From Daphnia pulex (taxonomy: Eukaryota > Arthropoda > Branchiopoda > Diplostraca > Daphniidae): a stretch of 64,000 bases of DNA. Numbering within the stretch: the first letter of the stretch is position 1; each line of letters opens with the position of its first letter. A model generated the notes under the pieces. It did not search any database. It saw only the letters and a program-made list of their open reading frames with translations, and had not been told where the DNA came from. The stretch spans positions 11,983,501-12,047,500 of the forward strand of contig NC_060018.1 of assembly GCF_021134715.1 (NCBI RefSeq), given 5' to 3'. A program made the position numbers and the translations under genes. Positions 20,575 through 31,291 of this stretch are shown piece by piece.

Positions 20575-22063
20575 TTAAAAAAATTGGAAAATAATACTTA
20601 TAATGGCACGTCTGCTGTGGGGATGCGGGCGATCGTTCCTGATTCTGACCAAAATCCATTGTCCGTTAACGAAACGACACTCAACGATGCGAAGATCAAG
20701 TTGTTGGATTACATCCGTCATGTCGATAGAGGCAAAATAAATTTCACGATTACCCGGACCACCAACCGCCTGCAATCCGGCAGTGTCAGTCCTACACGAA
20801 ATAACGAAGAGAAAGGACAAGTAAAAATGATGTTACAATTTAGTAAAGGAACTCGGTGAGAACTTACCCATTTGACCCTTTCTGAATAACGATACGAAAG
20901 ACACACTCATAATTCTCATCTTCTGTCCACTTTAAAACATTTGTACACGTCCCACCGACGTATTCCTAAAAGGCGCAAAATTTTAAAAATCAAGTTGAAT
21001 TGCGATGAAACAGTAAAAATGATTTAACCTGGTTTCGTGGGAAGAAGACTAAAGAACGAAGTGGATATTTGAACTCTTTTTCGAATTCGGTATCCAGAAA
21101 ATCAGCTGAATTACAGTCCAGGCAGTCCACTATATCCAAATTGAAAACCTCGTTCTTAATGGATATCGTTTGGTGCTCCACCGCATTCAATCGCGGCTTC
21201 ATCAAATTTTCCTTAATAAAAAAATGTTTTTATAAGAATTTTTACGCGAGGAAGTATTCATGAAATTACCTTGACAAATGCGATGCGTTGAAAGGCGTTC
21301 ATTTTCGTGAGGTTTACACCATTGCATCGAACGGCATCGCAGACGAAAAACGTCAGTATTCCGCCCTTCTCATCCTTGGTAAAAATGCCATCGAGGACGG
21401 TGTCGGTTGTTGCTCGACCATCAGTGGAGATGAATTGAACGGCGCGATCAGTGTCCACGAGGAAGAAGTGTTGAGTCATGTTCTCCAAGTAAGTTTGGCC
21501 GGAAGAGTCGATGTAAAGTAGAAAACGGGGTCCACATGGTTTAGGCATCATAAAATGAGTCTTCGACAGGACCTGATGGATGTTTTCCATGGATAATGGA
21601 ATGGCCCACAAGGCTGGGAAGAATGTGTGCTCAAATATACGAGCTCCAACATAATTTCCTAGCAGGACCTGCATTTGTCGGACAAGTTGAAAATCTCTAA
21701 CGAGACTGACACCCTCAACAGGTTCTTCATCCATAAAGTGGATGTCAGGTTCTTTGGTTAGGAATTGATGTGATAACCTGTGAAATAAAACACAAACAAA
21801 ATAAATCGTAAGGTTAAGCTTTCTGGTTATAATTTCAATCAAATAGTGGTTTAAACGTCATGCATTTAACCACTGATGTTTTGATTTTCTCTATTAACTA
21901 TGTTGTGTACAATTTTAGACTTTTTACTAATGGAAGTTGCTGATGATTTCCTTGTATACCTTGGTTGTTGGTTTTGACTGAGAACAAGCTCTGAAAACGC
22001 TTTATCTGGGTACCGCTTGTCTCTCGGAACTCGCCGTGGCTTTCTGGATCCACCACGATTCAT
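20575..22063 (-). CDS. Divergent mRNA capping guanylyltransferase-like protein, active-site motifs degenerate
   Basis: Exons 22063-21960, 21777-21270, 21211-21029, 20965-20868 and 20791-20575 splice in phase through GT-AG junctions to 369 residues. Similarity to capping guanylyltransferases runs end to end: QVLLGNYVGARI, IPLSMENI, the segment around the nucleotidyl lysine, TVLDGIF, VRCNGVNLTKM, LVFFPRNQ, GTCTNVLKW, and LRIVECRFVNGQWILVRIR. The family attaches GMP to the 5' end of nascent pol II transcripts in the nucleus. Here motif I reads KPCGPR (residues 114-119) where KxDG is expected; the LDGE glutamate is isoleucine (166); DGLIF has become RSLVF; LKWK has become LKWT. There is no N-terminal RNA triphosphatase domain. 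All frames are open, so this looks like a maintained pseudoenzyme or a very young pseudogene. Confidence 0.8.
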
Positions 22064-22972
22064 TTTGAAACAATTTTGAAAATAAACGGTGTTGCTAAGT
22101 AAATAACTAAATATTTTGTAGCAATCACAATCAGCCTTCAGCACACGTCTTTTAAATCACTCAGTGAATGTGAATCTGAATCAGCAGAGCAGACAGTATC
22201 TAATTTGCGCGAAATAACTTCCGCGCCTAACACACACACTAACTTGCGCGCAATTCAATAATGCGATCACGAAAAAGAAATCGCCATTTGTTGGCGCGCA
22301 TTTTTGACATTATCACCCCTTTTGTGCTTTTGACGAGTGAGTTATCCCCTTTTTTGTTGTGTTCCGTTGACACCGCCATTGTGAAAGGCACTTCATTCAA
22401 ATCCTTTGATGAAACTTTAAACTAAGCTGTTAGCCCATATTACTGATTCCCCTAAGAGAAGATAATGCTGCTGACCCTTGCTATCAAAGCTTAGAGATCT
22501 TAAAATGTCCTTTAGAGACATTTTATCAAAATCGTGGACTTCACAATGAAATCATTTATTAAATTGAAACCTGCCTCAGTTTGAGACGATTGTGTGACGT
22601 CCTATTCGTCATTGAAACATTTGGTAATTCCAGTTTATTTATTTATTTTGTTTTTATTTTTACTTTCTGTTACGGACAATGAAAATTGTTCTAGCCGAAA
22701 TAAATAATAAAATCAGAACTTTCAGGTAGTGAATGCGATTTCTTCAGCCCTTATTCGTCATGAATTGACGCCTTTGCTCACTTGCTTCTTGGGAACAATC
22801 AAATTTATTGCCGTGACGGACCGCCTAATGGCTCTATGTGTTATGTAAGTCCTTTTAATATTATATGCTTTTATTTTGGCCTTAAGACCCGCCTTTCTTC
22901 TCTGCCAACATTAGGTTGCAAACGGGGATTCGACTAGAAGTCACACGAAGTCCAAATATAATCATCGCAGAG
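22064..22972. other. Intergenic region between capping-like gene and fatty acid hydroxylase gene 1
   Basis: AT-rich. It probably contains 5' UTR sequence of the plus-strand hydroxylase: a GTAAGT donor near 22845 and an acceptor near 22913 could bound a 5' UTR intron. No other gene is seen. Confidence 0.4.
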
Positions 22973-24242
22973 ATGAAACAGTCAAGTTGGCAGAAACCAC
23001 TTCTCTTCGTTACGGCTTCGCTGCTCTTGCCAATCTTCTACGGCCATACGCTAATGACGTAACTACGCTAATTGCTGCTTAGCTAGCCTACTAATTTGAA
23101 GTGTTTAGTAATTTTGGATTTGACATTCAGGTCTCTGCAACAGTTTTGGACAGTTATTGGCATTGCTGCGGAGTCTAAATGGATAACATTTCTTCAACTG
23201 GTTGGAACGGACGACTGGAATTTGTACGTCTGGGGTAAATCCTTTTTATTTGACTAATTGGTTTTCTGCGATAACATTTGAGACTACTAAAATTGAAACA
23301 GGTATTGTGCTGTCTATCCAAATTCCATTTTGGAGTGTCGGCATCTTGTTCGCTTTTCTGGACTACTACAACTGGCCCAAATGGATTATGAGATACAAAA
23401 TTCAGCCAGGTACCAACGAGCCAGTCGACTTAAATAAACTTACCGAGGTATTACAGTACCATGTCATATTATACATTGTCAGCCTAAATCTATTATTTTT
23501 AAATGTTTTCTCAGACCATCAGAGTAGTACTAGTCAATCAGTGGGTCATCGCTTTTCCACTGCTCATCGCCACCTACTATTTCCAGAAAATGATTCACCG
23601 AATGCCAGAAATTCAAGAGCTGCCAACCGTCGAGCGCACGTTATTTGATTTTTTGGTCTTGTTCCTTTTTGAAGAGGTCGGAGTTTATTATGTGCACAGG
23701 TATTTAGTAGAAGCCAATGTGTAAGCGTATTTCTAATGCAAATATGGTTGTCTCACCAACTGTTTTCACTGCCAGACTGATCCACCATCCCAAACTGTAC
23801 ATCCGAGTACACAAGAAACATCACGAATGGCGCGCACCCGTCGCGATAGCCTCCATGTATTGCACCGGCACGGAATATTTCTTGCTCTTGAGTGCAGCAG
23901 CTGTGGTATGTCCTTCTTATAGTTACCCACTAATTCAGTGAAATTAAAGCTTGTCTTTTAAAATAGGGTCCGCTCCTAATGAACCCTCACATACTCACTT
24001 TGTGGGTGTGGTACGCTTTTGTTCACCTGAGGAGCGTGAACGAACACACGGGCTACGAGTTCCCGTGGTTACCAACTGCCGAACATCACAACTACCACCA
24101 CATAATCAACAATGCCTGTTACAGTCATTCCTATTTCCTAGACTGGCTCCATGGAACGGATAAAGGTTTCCGATCCTACATGTCACGCAAAAAAGCTCTG
24201 AATAATTCTACTGAACGTTTGGAAACTTCAAATGCCAATTGA
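22973..24242 (+). CDS. Fatty acid hydroxylase domain protein 1 (sterol desaturase family, FAXDC2-like)
   Basis: Six exons (22973-23058, 23131-23234, 23302-23447, 23515-23699, 23776-23905, 23967-24242) join in phase to 308 residues. It belongs to the membrane di-iron hydroxylases that include sterol C4-methyl oxidase; the members act in the ER on sterols or lipids. The three histidine boxes are intact: HRLIHH (about 173-178), HKKHH (186-190) and HHNYHH (257-262). Hydrophobic segments near residues 8-24, 64-85 and 118-135 suit a multi-pass ER protein. The N-terminal FYGHTL stretch is shared with the paralogue at 28.9 kb. The substrate cannot be read from sequence. Confidence 0.9.
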
Positions 24243-25480
24243 AGTACCATTTAAAACATTTGGTGGCGTTTTCGAGCTTAATGTTTCATTGAAATTGTTG
24301 CACAAATGTCTGTGAGGTAAGGATAATGTCGGAGGGAAACATTTTGTGATATTTGATTTTGGGTACAGAACGTCAGCTCTGGTCATAGCTAATTTTGATT
24401 TGTCTATTCGATTGCAATAGGTTACGTGCGTGCGATCTGTATTCCTGTTTGTACCATTTAGCCTACTTAATCTTATTACATAATACAATTTTCTTTGTTT
24501 TTGGAAAGAATATTATTATCATATCGAAAAAATCTTGCCTATAGTCAAGTATAAATTTGTATCTTGAATGTCAGACAGGGCTGTCGTATAAACGTAAACA
24601 CAATGCTCCATTCGTTCGCGCGTATCACTAATAAAATATCTATATGACAGACAGGTGCCAATAGAAAAACAAATTACCTTCGTGTGAAAGTATAAACCTA
24701 GGACATATCTAAAATATACAACCTTGATTATTCAGGCCATCAAACTGACATCAGCACCTCTTTTATGACCGAAAGTATAGTTTGTTGCTTTCTGGAATGT
24801 TCGATTGTAATACTACCAATTTTATTTGAACATGATTCGTCATCGAAGGTTATTTTCGTCATTGCGTGTTGTTATCATTCTTATTATTCTTTCTGGTTCA
24901 ACAAGTTGTTCAGTAAAAAAAAAATCGTGACTGGCCTGGCGGAACACTGAGCAATGTTTATGATTTTATTACAGCATTCCTGTCACAACACACGCGTTAT
25001 TATAATTCTGAATTTTACTGCGACAGAAGTTTACGAACACTTTATTGGCTGGCGGGCACCGTAAAAGTATTACTCAACTTCCTGATGGCTCTCTTGGACT
25101 TGTCACATGCTGTGAGCAAAGCATAAACCGTCACGCAGGATCACGCTAATTTCGCCTGCAGCGAATTATGGAAATACATAGTCAAACAAACATATGGAAA
25201 GAGGCGTTTGCTGTTAGGCAATGGTTTCGATTTCTTAAATAACCAGCGCGATCGCTCCTTCCGTATGAATCCTAGTGAATAATCCTGATCGGCTTGTAGA
25301 TATAGCGTAAGGATAGAAACGTTTATTCGCTCATAAAACAAAAAAAAAAGATAAGAAGATGAATAAAATAAGAACACGAAGGTTCAAATCGAACTTGAGG
25401 CAGTTTTCCTGTTGAAAGACGTTTTATGACGGATACTTTCTTCCTGGGTGATTATCGCCGATTAGATAGGGCATAACTTT
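24243..25480. other. Intergenic region
   Basis: AT-rich, no gene or repeat pair recognised. It contains the convergent 3' ends of the hydroxylase and the SDR gene. Confidence 0.5.
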
Positions 25481-27094
25481 TCAGTAATTCCGCTCTTCCG
25501 GTTTCAGATCGACACAAGTTTCGCTGATCTCCCACACCTTCTTTGCTAGGTTGGGATTATCGGCCAACTTTGAAGTTTTGATGATCTGCAAATAAATTCA
25601 ATGGCAAATAGAATTGTAAAATAATAACAAGTCTTAGACAGAACATGAATTTCGATTTTACCCTGCAATCACAGAAAAATTGGCCAGTGACGTCAGAGAT
25701 TTCGCTGGCTACAGCTACATGAATGGAAGTTTGCGCTCCTTCTTTAGCTGTCTGAATTTCAAAAAGAAAAAATCTTATTCGAAAATAATTTCTTATTCTA
25801 AAATAAGATTGCCAAACTAAGAAAAACCAAGCCGAATATACCTTGGAGAAAATAAAAAGGACGAAGGAAGCTGCCATTTGGAACCCTAGCCGAATCAAAG
25901 GAATAGTTTATCGAATTAGAAACTAATTTGGAAATTAACTATTTTTTAAAATTTGTTTTCTTACAAGAAGAAGTCGAGCGAAATATTTCAGTGTTTACTA
26001 GACCCGGGCACACGGAATTAACCGTAACGCCTTTTCCAATTCATCCGTCAAATGCCGTGAGAAAATTAAAAATTAAAGATTAATTAATTTAGTAACTCAA
26101 ATTTACTTTCTGTAACTATGTTCAGAAACCCAATAAGAGCCTGTTTTGTTTTGTTACGTTATTTACTTACCGGATTGAGAAATCAGAGGTGCGAGATGCC
26201 GAGTGCATAGGACTTGGACCAATTTAGAATTGTAATACCTGCGTAAAAAGAGAAAAAAACGTTAAAAAATCCCGCCATGATCAAAATAAGTAAATTAGTA
26301 AATCTACACTCCGTGATATAAACTGCTGTTGTTATAAGACAGCTCCGAATTCAAGTTGTTCAAATCCAAAGTCCTCTTCCAGGTGTACAAACAAGAGGAG
26401 ACGTTAATAATCCGGGATGGAGCTGATTTCTTTAGCAATTCTAGATAAATAATAAATGAAAGTGTTAACACAAATTAACTAAATCCTATAAGCGTATATC
26501 GGAACATAGCCTACGTCTTACCTAATAACAGATTGGTCAACAAGAAGTGGCCAAAATGGTTAGCCTGCATCTGATACTCGAGTCCGTCAGGTGTCAATTT
26601 TTTCTCCATCGTCACACATCCGGCGTTATTGATGAGGATGTCGAGTCGAGGCTCATTCTTCAGAATCTCAGAAGCGAATTGGCGAACGGACCAGAGCGAG
26701 GCCAAATCAAGGTGACGGACAATCACGTTATCATTACCGGACTCTCGAACAATGTCATCTGCAAAAGAAAAATCAAAATCAAATATTTGTTGAAATGTTT
26801 CATCGTACCCAAAAATTGTCAATCGTCAAATAATTAATTGATACCTTTGGCAGCCAGGGCTTTCTTAGTATCTCGACAAGCCAGAATGACTCGAGCACCT
26901 CTCTTGGCCAAATCGATGGCCGTTTCCTTGCCGATTCCCGTGTTGGCTCCGGTGATGATGACCGTTTTGCCCGTCAGGTTATTGGTGCTCCTGCACACTC
27001 CCCTCATCATCAGCAGGTAAGCTTTGACGACCCCGAGGGTTGCCACAACGAGCAAACCGATCAGGAAAGGTAATGACAACACAAACGTCAACAT
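25481..27094 (-). CDS. Retinol dehydrogenase-like short-chain dehydrogenase/reductase
   Basis: Eight exons (27094-26845, 26758-26522, 26440-26308, 26238-26171, 26030-25965, 25885-25842, 25751-25662, 25585-25481) join in phase to 330 residues. A hydrophobic N-terminal anchor (residues 1-30) precedes the cofactor motif TGANTGIG (49-56), then NNAG, the catalytic serine in INVSS, and YxxxK as YYNSK, followed by the family's [16 protein letters not shown] and the C-terminal VWEISE. This is the RDH11-14 type, which interconverts retinoids or other lipid alcohols and aldehydes with NADP(H) at ER membranes. The segment between NVSS and YYNSK is somewhat divergent, and one donor (GT|GTAGAT at 26307) is weak. 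It lies between the two hydroxylase paralogues in opposite orientation. Confidence 0.9.
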
Positions 27095-28888
27095 TGTATA
27101 ATATCCTATAGGAACAGAGAATCAGCCATAAAAAATAAATTTGAATTTTAACAGCCGTTCTTACCTTTCTGAAAATGTCCAGATTCCAATGATTCAATTA
27201 ATCGAGGATGGATGATGACGGAGTCTTCATGTAAAATTTCCATCAACTGCTGTTGATGCTGCGTTGGTAGTAATCAATTCTGTTTGTCCGCGCTGGAGTT
27301 CGGAGGCCTTCTGCTGGCGCTTGGGAATTTAGAAAGCTCTTTTGAACGGAGAGAGACAATCTCTTTTGTTCCATTGGTGCGTGTAATGCCATCGGCAACA
27401 GAGACTGCATGTATACCTATGTATACAGCATAGTCATAAATTACAGTAACTGTTGTTGACTGTTGTTATAACTTGTCATCAGGCCGATAATAAGAAATGA
27501 TGCTCTTAAAAATAATTAAAGAGTAAGCGTTAGAGTGAACTCTGCTGATATACTGCATGTCTTTGAAAAATTAAAAGATACTTTTCAAAGACGCATCATC
27601 GACGCCTTTACCTTTCTTCACATGCGTTGCCGAAAAGAACTTGGCAAAAGTACGTAAATAGTTTAGTTGTTGATGTAAATGGCGAAGGATAAAAAAGGAG
27701 AATTTGAATGATTTGAATAAGTGGGAGAGCGGGACAGCGTGAATCGTCTATAACGTCGCCATTCACTTATCTGCATTTTCACCCGAAACCAGTTTTCGGT
27801 TCACAAACGGTACGCAAAAACAACAACAACAACCTGAAAACAGGAGAAATTTGCTTAATCTTACACGATTATAAAGCCATTCTCGTTACACGTCTGATGG
27901 ATGAGGTTATTTAGATATGACTTTCAAGGTGAGGTCATAGCTACTATAACTCATCAGTCATCACCACCTCCGTTTAAATTCGCATTAGACCTGCAGCGCC
28001 TGCAGCAAGGCCAGAGAAAAGAAAACACAAAGGGGTCCGCATCAACTCAAATTTGTTTTTTAAAAATAAGTATAATTTTTTTTTTTGCTTCTATTCTCCC
28101 TACCTTCTTTTTTAACTTTTTTTTTATTTTCTTTCCTTTTTTTCGTTTATTTTCCCATGTTTTGTTACTTTTAAAAAATTTTACGTTACTTTATTTCATT
28201 TTGAATTACTTTGGGTATAGCCTACTTTTTTCATTTTATTTTTGACCAACATCAGAATCAAACTGACGCAGGTGACAATGCCAATTAACTGCATTTGGAA
28301 TTATTTTAGATATAACTATTGTAGTATTGGCGAGAAATGCATTTATTAATAAATCAGTAGTTTAATTTAAACCAAAGCTATTTTCTTCATTTCATACCTT
28401 TCGTTACGTAGAACTTTTCCGGTAATCTTCTGCTGCGAGGCCCATATGCACATAGCTTTTTTAAAAAACTAACAAAAGCTCTGTGATTCCTTTCGCTTCG
28501 TACCTGACGGTTATTTGTCAATGTTAAGTCAAGCAACTCGCCACCGCTGGCCACTAAAATGGTCCAAAATATATGGCGACTTACTTGGAATACGTATTTT
28601 TGCATATGCAATAAATCCAAAAAGTGTATAATCGAGTTGAAGTGAGACGAAACCTTTAGTGCCCAACGGGGCTGTATAGTATCCCCGACTGTATACCCAA
28701 ACAGGTTTACACGGGGAGTTCCCTTGACAACAAATAAGGCGAAAGGCGAAACGTATATACTGTCTATACTGTTAAGCAACATATATGACCCCGCCTGCTC
28801 GACACTGGTAATTGTGAAACAACAATCGGACCGAGTGGAAGTCTATTCATTGCTGCACAATTCATCATTCTATTGATTCTATTTTGGT
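27095..28888. other. Intergenic region with T-rich tract
   Basis: The minus-strand SDR's 5' UTR and promoter probably lie at 27100-27450. A T-rich low-complexity tract occupies about 28070-28250. A minus-strand 131-codon frame (28782-28387) resembles no family I know. TATA-like sites near 28755 could serve the second hydroxylase gene. Confidence 0.4.
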
Positions 28889-30159
28889 ATGGAGGCCAAA
28901 CGAATGGCCGGATGGTGCGGATTCCTAGTATTCTTTGCCAGCACTTTGTTTCTTGTTCCCGTCTTTTATGGCCACACGCTGACGACGTAAGGCTGTGGAA
29001 ATCAAATAGTGTTGATTTATGGTAGTCTAATTTCGTTGCTTTTTGTCTTGTCGTGTACAGACTTATGCAACAGTTTCGGACAGTTGTTGGTGTCGCTACG
29101 GAGTCTAAATGGATAACATTTCTTCAACTGGTTGGAACGGACGACTGGAATTTGTACGTCTGGGGTAAAAAATTTTTTATTTGACTAATTGGTTTTCTGC
29201 GATAACATTTGAGTCTACTAAAAATAAAAACAGGTATTGTGCTGTCTATCCAAATTCCATTTTGGAGTGTTGGCATCTTGTTCGCTTTTCTGGACTACTA
29301 CAACTGGCCCAAATGGATTATGAGATACAAAATTCAGCCAGGTACCAACGAGCCTGTCGACTTAAATAAACTTGCCGAGGTATTTCCACTCAACTTGATT
29401 AAAATCGCGGTTAATTTCGGTGAATTGGTGCGTTACTTCATTTTCGTTTATTTTTTTAAAGACCATCAGGGTAGTGCTGGTCAATCAGTGGGCCATCGCT
29501 TTTCCACTGCTCGTCGCCAGCTATTATTTCCAGAAAATGATTAACAGAATGCCAGAAATTCAAGAGCTACCAACCGTCGAGCGCACGTTAATTGATTTTT
29601 TGGTCTTGTTCATTTTTGAGGAGGTCGGAGTTTATTATGTGCACAGGTATTTAGTAGAAGCCGTGTAAGCGTATTTCTAATGCAAATATGGTTGTCTCAC
29701 CAACTGTTTTCACTGCCAGACTGATCCACCATCCCAAACTGTACATCCGAGTTCACAAGAAACATCACGAATGGCGCGCACCTGTCGCCATAGCCTCCAT
29801 GTATAGCACCGGCACGGAATATTTCTTGCTCTTGAGTGCAGCAGCTATGGCACGTGCACAACTATCGCCTTTTTTATATCTTGCCGATCCAGTTATTACA
29901 AAACAATTCTTTCTAACAGGGTCCGCTCCTAATGAACCCTCACATAATTACGCAATGGGTGTGGTACGCTTTCGTTCAGCTGAGGAGCGTGAATGAACAC
30001 ACGGGCTACGAGTTCCCGTGGTTGCCATCTGCCGAGCATCACAACTACCACCACATAATGAGCAATGCCTGTTACAGTCATTCCTATTTCCTAGACTGGC
30101 TCCATGGAACGGATAAAGGTTTCAAATCTTACATTCGCAAGAAGTCTCATATCAAGTAG
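28889..30159 (+). CDS. Fatty acid hydroxylase domain protein 2, with a GC-AG intron or a broken donor
   Basis: Exons 28889-28986, 29061-29164, 29234-29379, 29462-29646, 29720-29849 and 29920-30159 give 300 residues, closely similar to paralogue 1 with the same exon lengths for exons 2-5 and all three histidine boxes (HRLIHH, HKKHH, HHNYHH). The fifth donor is ATG|GCACGT where paralogue 1 has GTG|GTATGT. If GC-AG splicing is used the protein is complete; if splicing moves to the nearby C|GTGCAC the frame shifts and stops after about 24 codons, losing the third histidine box. Exons 2-6 are near-identical to paralogue 1, whereas the first exon is more diverged. Confidence 0.85.
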
Positions 30160-30624
30160 GTTAGATCATAAATGAATCACGGGAAATGATGATTAAAGAC
30201 TCATGCTTCAGAATTAAGCTGTCAGCATATTTAATTTATTTATAACCTTATTGGCGTTATTGGCTCTGTATTAACACATAAATCACAAAACACATCTAGT
30301 TATTCCATTCTATTATTAGAAATGGTCGTTGTACTTGTACATACGAAGAGAGCGGGGGTTGAATCAAGGTTGAATCAAGGTTGATCAATTGTAATCATTG
30401 TAATACAAATTCGAATTCGATTTGATCCAATCCTGGATTATAAAACTAATCCTGCGCCAAGACCAGGCAAAGACTGCGCGGAACAGACGTATTAATGTTT
30501 CGCATTACCGACTTTAAGCTAGGTCTACGATGGCAGACACGAATAGAAATTACTAAATTAGATGAAGCCTCCCTGCCGGCTTCATGTGTATAACGTAATT
30601 AAATCGTTTCTACAAGAAAATGAC
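30160..30624. repeat. 3' flank of hydroxylase 2, partly duplicated at 61.15-61.46 kb
   Basis: The blocks around 30270-30350 (AACACATAAATCACAAAACA and the following 60 bases) and 30430-30500 recur at about 61175-61260 and 61390-61450 in the same order. This shows that the last IR unit was copied with flanking DNA from here. Confidence 0.75.
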
Positions 30625-30697
30625 GGTCCTGTGGCCCAATGGATAAGGCGCTTGCCTACGGAGCAAGAGATTCCAGGTTCGATCCCTGGCAGGATCG
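30625..30697 (+). tRNA. tRNA-Arg (ACG)
   Basis: A 73-base cloverleaf fits: acceptor arms GGTCCTG / CAGGATC (one G-U pair), D arm with AATGGATAAGG, anticodon stem CTTGC/GCAAG enclosing the loop CTACGGA with anticodon ACG, and T arm CCAGG TTCGATC CCTGG. Pol III A and B boxes are intact. It sits about 0.6 kb upstream of IR gene 1, an arrangement repeated in the other units. Confidence 0.9.
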
Positions 30698-30784
30698 ATT
30701 AATATCAGCCTTTTGTCGTTCGAAAAAAAGTGGTTTCCAAATTAATACGTGGCTTTCCAATAGGCCGTGTTATCTAATAACGAA

Positions 30785-30865
30785 AAAGTTGGCCTACCGT
30801 TCATCAGTGTGTATATTGCTGATGCTGACTGTCCACTCCCGACGTCATGGTAACAACAAGTTGAC
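30785..30865 (+). promoter_or_regulatory. Conserved upstream block of IR unit 1
   Basis: CATCAGTGTGTAT followed by CTCCCGACGTCATGGT and ACAAC recurs about 430-500 bases before the ATG in units 1, 2 and 5 (see 34036 and 62706). Retention among otherwise diverged spacers suggests a promoter or enhancer element, but shared ancestry alone could explain it. Confidence 0.4.
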
Positions 30866-31291
30866 AACTGATGCATCAAGGAGAGACTTCAACTATATAA
30901 ATAGAAAGATTAGTGAGCCAAAGTATCGAGTATTATATTAGTTTGACCTTATGATATAAAAAGTTTGGGTAATAGAGTAATGCAACCTTTGCGTTGGCGG
31001 TTGGCCATGAAGTTCATTCATGGATGATTCTGACTTCAGCAGCATAGAGCGAAAATTGCAGACTCACCGGGAATATAAGTTGAGTTCCAACAGGCTTCTT
31101 ACCGACAGCTGAATAACCTTGACTATTTATTCATCTACAGTCGACGTAGTTGTGATGCGTGACGTGAATTGCGTGTTGAGCAATCGACGAAATGACCCGT
31201 GATGGATACAAAATGACATATAAACCAAAGAAATAACGAACGAGTTTACCAAGTGCATTGGAACCTTCCGACCGAAGAGGATCGCAAAGAA

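Noticed and set aside
20560-20859. 99-codon plus-strand frame
   Set aside because: It is antisense to the last exons of the capping-like gene, whose protein matches a known family.
28387-28782. 131-codon minus-strand frame
   Set aside because: No recognised family, no splice partners and no supporting context.
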